8,305 nucleotides of DNA, from contig WLTJ01000058.1 of assembly GCA_009705435.1 (NCBI GenBank), positions 1 to 8,305 on the forward strand, read 5' to 3'. Numbering within the stretch: the first letter of the stretch is position 1; each line of letters opens with the position of its first letter. Source of the stretch: Actinomycetota bacterium. GTDB taxonomy: Bacteria > Actinomycetota > Acidimicrobiia > Acidimicrobiales > Ilumatobacteraceae. This document shows positions 5,527-8,305 of the stretch, in pieces. The notes beneath the pieces are model-generated. The model was given only the letters and a program-made list of their open reading frames with translations. It searched no databases and was not told the DNA's origin. The position numbers and the translations under genes are program-made.

Positions 5527-6570
5527 CTAAGGTTTCACTTCCGCAGAAGCCCTTGATGTTCGCTGAAACAGTGAAGCCAAAATTGGTCGAGCCCCAAATC
5601 GGCGACGGCGCAAATCACCGATCGCCGTGACAACCACCGCAAAAATCAGTACCCCTCCAAAGACTGCGTCATTCCAAAACGTTTGAACATTGTTAAAGGT
5701 CAGAGCTGATTGAACGACGGCAAGAAGTACAACGCCAATAAACGTTCCAATCGGCGAACCCCGACCTCCGGCTAGAGTACCACCGCCCAAGACCACCGCC
5801 GCAATGGCCTGTAACGCCAACTGTGAGCCGTTACGAGGATCACCCGTTGAGATGCGAGCCATCGCCACCAGACCTGCGAAGCCTGCCAAAGTACTCGAAA
5901 TCACAAAGCACAAAACCTTAGTTCGCGCAGTTGGAATACCTGTGAGATATGAAGCTTCCTCGTTTGACCCAGTCGCATACACATGACGGCCAAAGCGGGT
6001 GTAACGCATCACTAAAGCAGCGACGACAACGATGATTAAGAAGAACCAAATAGGAGTTTGAATACCCAATATCTTGGCCCGCCCCAACCATTCAAAACGC
6101 TCCCTTGCGGGCACTGGTGAACTCTTGGAGATACGTAAGGCAATTGAGGCAAACAAACTCGTGCCTCCAAGAGTGAGGATGAAGGGTGGAATTCGTAGCC
6201 CTGCAACCAATAGTCCCCAAATGAGTCCGAACAACGCGCAAATCAATAGAACGAGAATGACAGCCCATAACTCAGATCCGCCGTCATTGATCCGAGTCGC
6301 ACCGATCACACCTGCAAGTGCTGCCAAGGTGGCAACTGAAAGATCTAGTTGACCAGCAGCGATCAGCAACGTCTGACCAATGGCAATGATCCCAAGCACC
6401 GAGACCTGCAACAGGATGTTCTTAAAATTATCCCCACCAAGAAAATTGTCATTCTTCCCGTTTGTATACAACGAGATAGCCAATATCGCGACAACGAGAG
6501 GTGCCATAAACCTGACAGCGTCAGACCTCAGCAGACGTTGCTTCATGGGAGCGCGTGGTGTCTCAGTCAT
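5527..6570 (-). CDS. CUT2-type (RbsC-like) ABC transporter permease
   Basis: Inner-membrane protein of 347 residues of family BPD_transp_2, which forms the translocation channel with the ATPase and binding protein of this cluster. Diagnostic stretches are GQLDLSVA at 74-81 (GGIDLSVG in RbsC), the EAA-like cytoplasmic loop around GSNEEASYLTGIPTART (201-217), which docks on the ATPase, and LGGGTLAGGRGSPIGTFIG (261-279) before the last helices. A basic tail (RRRR at 321-324) ends the protein. Eight to ten hydrophobic segments are visible. The ATG at 6570 overlaps the ATPase stop as ATGA and has GGAG 8 nt upstream, so its translation is probably coupled to the ATPase. The family includes ribose, xylose, galactose and autoinducer-2 permeases; the substrate cannot be read from this subunit. 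Confidence 0.94.
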   Translation of the reverse strand: MTETPRAPMKQRLLRSDAVRFMAPLVVAILAISLYTNGKNDNFLGGDNFKNILLQVSVLGIIAIGQTLLIAAGQLDLSVATLAALAGVIGATRINDGGSELWAVILVLLICALFGLIWGLLVAGLRIPPFILTLGGTSLFASIALRISKSSPVPARERFEWLGRAKILGIQTPIWFFLIIVVVAALVMRYTRFGRHVYATGSNEEASYLTGIPTARTKVLCFVISSTLAGFAGLVAMARISTGDPRNGSQLALQAIAAVVLGGGTLAGGRGSPIGTFIGVVLLAVVQSALTFNNVQTFWNDAVFGGVLIFAVVVTAIGDLRRRRFGARPILASLFQRTSRASAEVKP

Positions 6571-8060
6571 TTTGACATCTCCATTTCTAACAATCGTCTC
6601 TCAGTGGCACTTGGGCCGTCAATCTCACCAATAACATTTCCGGAACGCATCACTAAGACACGATCTGCTACTTGACCAACTTCTTGAAAATCGGTTGAAC
6701 AAACGAGAACCGCGACCCCCGAATTCGCTAGGCGACGCAATTCGTTATAAATCTCAAACTTTGACGCTATATCAATTCCTGCGGTCGGTTCGTCGAAGAT
6801 CATGATTTTTGTTTTCACACCCATCCACCGACCAATCATTGCCTTTTGCTGGTTACCTCCAGAAAGTGTGCCGACCACAACATCAATGTTGGCAGTTTTG
6901 ATGTTGGCAGCGGGTATCAGAGATTTAGCCGACTTGGTAGCACTGCTTGGTGTGAAAATCAGATGAGAGCCGACAGCTTGCTGACCTAGAACAACATTGT
7001 CAACTAAGGTCCGCTCAAGAAGAAGTCCCTGGCGTTTTCTATCTGCTGGGAGAAATGCTAAGCCGAGCCGGAGAGCATGGCGGCGACTACGAATGCCCTG
7101 CATTTTTTGCGATTCATCAACGACAAAAACCTCTCCAGAAGTTTTCAATGACGCACCCGCCGCCACCCGAGCGAGCTCAGAAACACCTGCACCGATCCCT
7201 CCAGTCACTGCCAAAATTTCTCCACCAGAAACCGAGAACGAAACATTATGTAGACGCTGAGTAGAAACATCTTTGAGGACCAATAATGGCTTGCCTGCTT
7301 GATCATCGGCACGGCGATTCACACGAGATGAATCAATAATCCGACCGAACATCAACTCAGCGACACTCGCAGGCGTAAATTCGGTAGTCGCTCCCTGCGC
7401 TACTACCGAACCGTCACGCATCACGGTTATCTCATCAGCAATTTCAAAAACTTCTTCCAAGTGATGGCTAATGAACAACACCGCCACACCTTCACGACGC
7501 AGACGTTCAATCACGCGGAATAAGGGCTCCAGTTCATGCCTGCTGAGTGAGGCTGTTGGCTCATCCATGACAATTAAACGAGCCTCAAAACTTACGGCCC
7601 GAGCGATCTCCATCATTTGCAGTTGCGCGACTGACAGTGTTCGAACTGGCGCATCAATATCTAGATCAATCTCTAATGCCCGTAAACGCTCACTCGCCAA
7701 TTTCTTGGCTGCACGCCAGTCAATACGCCCAAAGCGCTTGGGTAAGCCATCAAGTAAGACATTTTCTGCCACCGAAAGATCTAGAGCTATCTGACGCTCT
7801 TGGAAAATCGCTCGAATACCCAATTTCTGCATCACCCGCCGACTTGGGTGATCAATCTCTTGACCATCGATTCGAATAACGCCGGTATCAGCGTTTTGGG
7901 CACCCGTCGCAATTTTAATGAGAGTTGATTTCCCGGCACCGTTCTCACCGCAAATCGCGTGCACCGTTCCGGGGCGTATAGCCAACGAAACATCTGCCAG
8001 TGCACGCACGCCCGGAAACGATTTGCTGATGCCTCGGAGTTCGAGCGCGTGGATCGTCAT
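6567..8060 (-). CDS. CUT2-type (RbsA/MglA-like) double ABC ATPase
   Basis: Cytosolic ATPase of 497 residues with two fused nucleotide-binding domains, the usual length for RbsA, XylG and MglA. Domain 1 (about 5-240) has an intact Walker A, GENGAGKST (38-46, K44), a divergent signature LSVAQ (142-146), Walker B RLIVMDEP (D166, E167) and switch H199. Domain 2 (about 258-495) has a degenerate Walker A, GGIGAGVS (287-294, valine at the lysine place), a canonical signature LSGGNQQK (399-406) and Walker B IMIFDEP (D423, E424), with S455 or T456 where the switch histidine would be. This asymmetry is normal for the family and implies one hydrolytic site, domain 1 Walker A against domain 2 signature. 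The ATG at 8060 overlaps the preceding oxidoreductase stop (ATGA). It is co-directional and coupled with the permease. Confidence 0.95.
   Translation of the reverse strand: MTIHALELRGISKSFPGVRALADVSLAIRPGTVHAICGENGAGKSTLIKIATGAQNADTGVIRIDGQEIDHPSRRVMQKLGIRAIFQERQIALDLSVAENVLLDGLPKRFGRIDWRAAKKLASERLRALEIDLDIDAPVRTLSVAQLQMMEIARAVSFEARLIVMDEPTASLSRHELEPLFRVIERLRREGVAVLFISHHLEEVFEIADEITVMRDGSVVAQGATTEFTPASVAELMFGRIIDSSRVNRRADDQAGKPLLVLKDVSTQRLHNVSFSVSGGEILAVTGGIGAGVSELARVAAGASLKTSGEVFVVDESQKMQGIRSRRHALRLGLAFLPADRKRQGLLLERTLVDNVVLGQQAVGSHLIFTPSSATKSAKSLIPAANIKTANIDVVVGTLSGGNQQKAMIGRWMGVKTKIMIFDEPTAGIDIASKFEIYNELRRLANSGVAVLVCSTDFQEVGQVADRVLVMRSGNVIGEIDGPSATERRLLEMEMSK
6579..6582 (-). promoter_or_regulatory. 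Ribosome binding site (GGAG) for the permease inside the ATPase gene
   Basis: GGAG, inside the last codons of the ATPase gene, lies 8 nt before the permease ATG at 6570. It supports that start and allows re-initiation at the ATGA overlap. Confidence 0.6.
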
Positions 8061-8305
8061 GATTTGGCTCGTATCTCCTCGGCGATGACTGGGATCACCT
8101 TTTCGCCGTACGCCCGCAATGTTTCGTCTTTTGCATCATGTTGCAAATAGACCGAGAATTGATCGACGCCCATCTCACGCAATTCGTTGAGGCGCCTGAC
8201 ATGTTCTTCAACCGGTCCGACGATGCAAAAACGATCAACGATCTCATCAGGAACGAAGGTTGTGTGACTATTACCGGCCTGACCGTGCTCGTTGTAGTCG
8301 TATCC
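8057..8305 (-). CDS. LLM-class flavin/F420-dependent oxidoreductase, C-terminal end only
   Basis: Only the last 82 codons and the stop are inside the window; the start lies beyond the right edge. The segment has FVPDEIVDRFCIVGPVEEH (17-35) followed by LREMGVDQFSVYL (42-54), the C-terminal pattern of bacterial luciferase-like monooxygenase (LLM) proteins, where the VGP(V/A)EEH helix begins the last alpha-beta unit. The ending resembles F420-dependent actinobacterial members (I recall TIGR03842-like proteins, not verified). Such enzymes use FMNH2 or F420 to oxidise or reduce small substrates. The stop overlaps the ATPase start as ATGA, so it is almost certainly the gene directly upstream in the same operon, and a metabolic enzyme coupled to an importer suggests that it acts on the imported compound. 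Cofactor and substrate cannot be settled from the fragment. Confidence 0.85.
   Translation of the reverse strand, partial: GYDYNEHGQAGNSHTTFVPDEIVDRFCIVGPVEEHVRRLNELREMGVDQFSVYLQHDAKDETLRAYGEKVIPVIAEEIRAKS

Noticed and set aside
4434..8060. Naming the importer as a ribose (rbs) operon
   Set aside because: The subunits are of that superfamily, but the binding-protein pocket differs and no ribokinase, RbsD or LacI-type regulator is present, so rbs symbols would mislead.
1..8305. Defence system, CRISPR array, prophage or mobile element
   Set aside because: No spaced direct repeats, transposase, integrase, toxin-antitoxin pair or nuclease domain was found. All genes belong to metabolic or transport families.

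Overview
The window most resembles a chromosomal stretch of an actinobacterium with a balanced base composition, possibly Acidimicrobiia. This is a tentative reading. It rests on the C-terminal end of a luciferase-like, F420-type oxidoreductase, a class III aminotransferase that looks like actinobacterial homologues, a Tat-type lipoprotein signal, and start codons that sit 6-7 nt after a TANNNT box, as in leaderless actinobacterial genes. There are no RNA genes, CRISPR arrays, insertion sequences or phage genes, and no gene-free stretch longer than about 110 bases.

Layout, left to right. A partial dienelactone hydrolase (minus, runs off the left edge) is divergent from a class III aminotransferase (plus, 656-2008) across a gap of about 100 bases. 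The aminotransferase ends inside the 3' end of an EamA-type permease (minus, 1996-2859), a convergent 13-base overlap. From there to the right edge every gene is on the minus strand. In order of transcription they are: the end of an LLM-class oxidoreductase (8305-8057), a double ABC ATPase (8060-6567), an RbsC-like permease (6570-5527), a Tat lipoprotein substrate-binding protein (5462-4434), an isopenicillin N synthase-like Fe(II) oxygenase (4324-3323), a VOC-domain protein (3326-2931), and then the EamA permease. Junctions LLM/ATPase, ATPase/permease and oxygenase/VOC are 4-base start-stop overlaps (ATGA, ATGA, GTGA). A strong 14-bp hairpin separates the transporter block from the oxygenase block.

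How they may work together (inference). The three ABC genes form a complete CUT2-type importer (ribose/xylose/autoinducer-2 superfamily). Its binding protein lacks most of the residues that hold ribose in E. coli RbsB, so the ligand is probably something else. The genes around it (flavin or F420 oxidoreductase, Fe(II) oxygenase, VOC protein, aminotransferase, alpha/beta hydrolase, EamA exporter-like protein) read as a small-molecule uptake and catabolism locus for an unassigned, possibly nitrogen-containing compound. No gene is wholly without a recognisable family. The novelty, if any, lies in the combination and in the unknown substrate.
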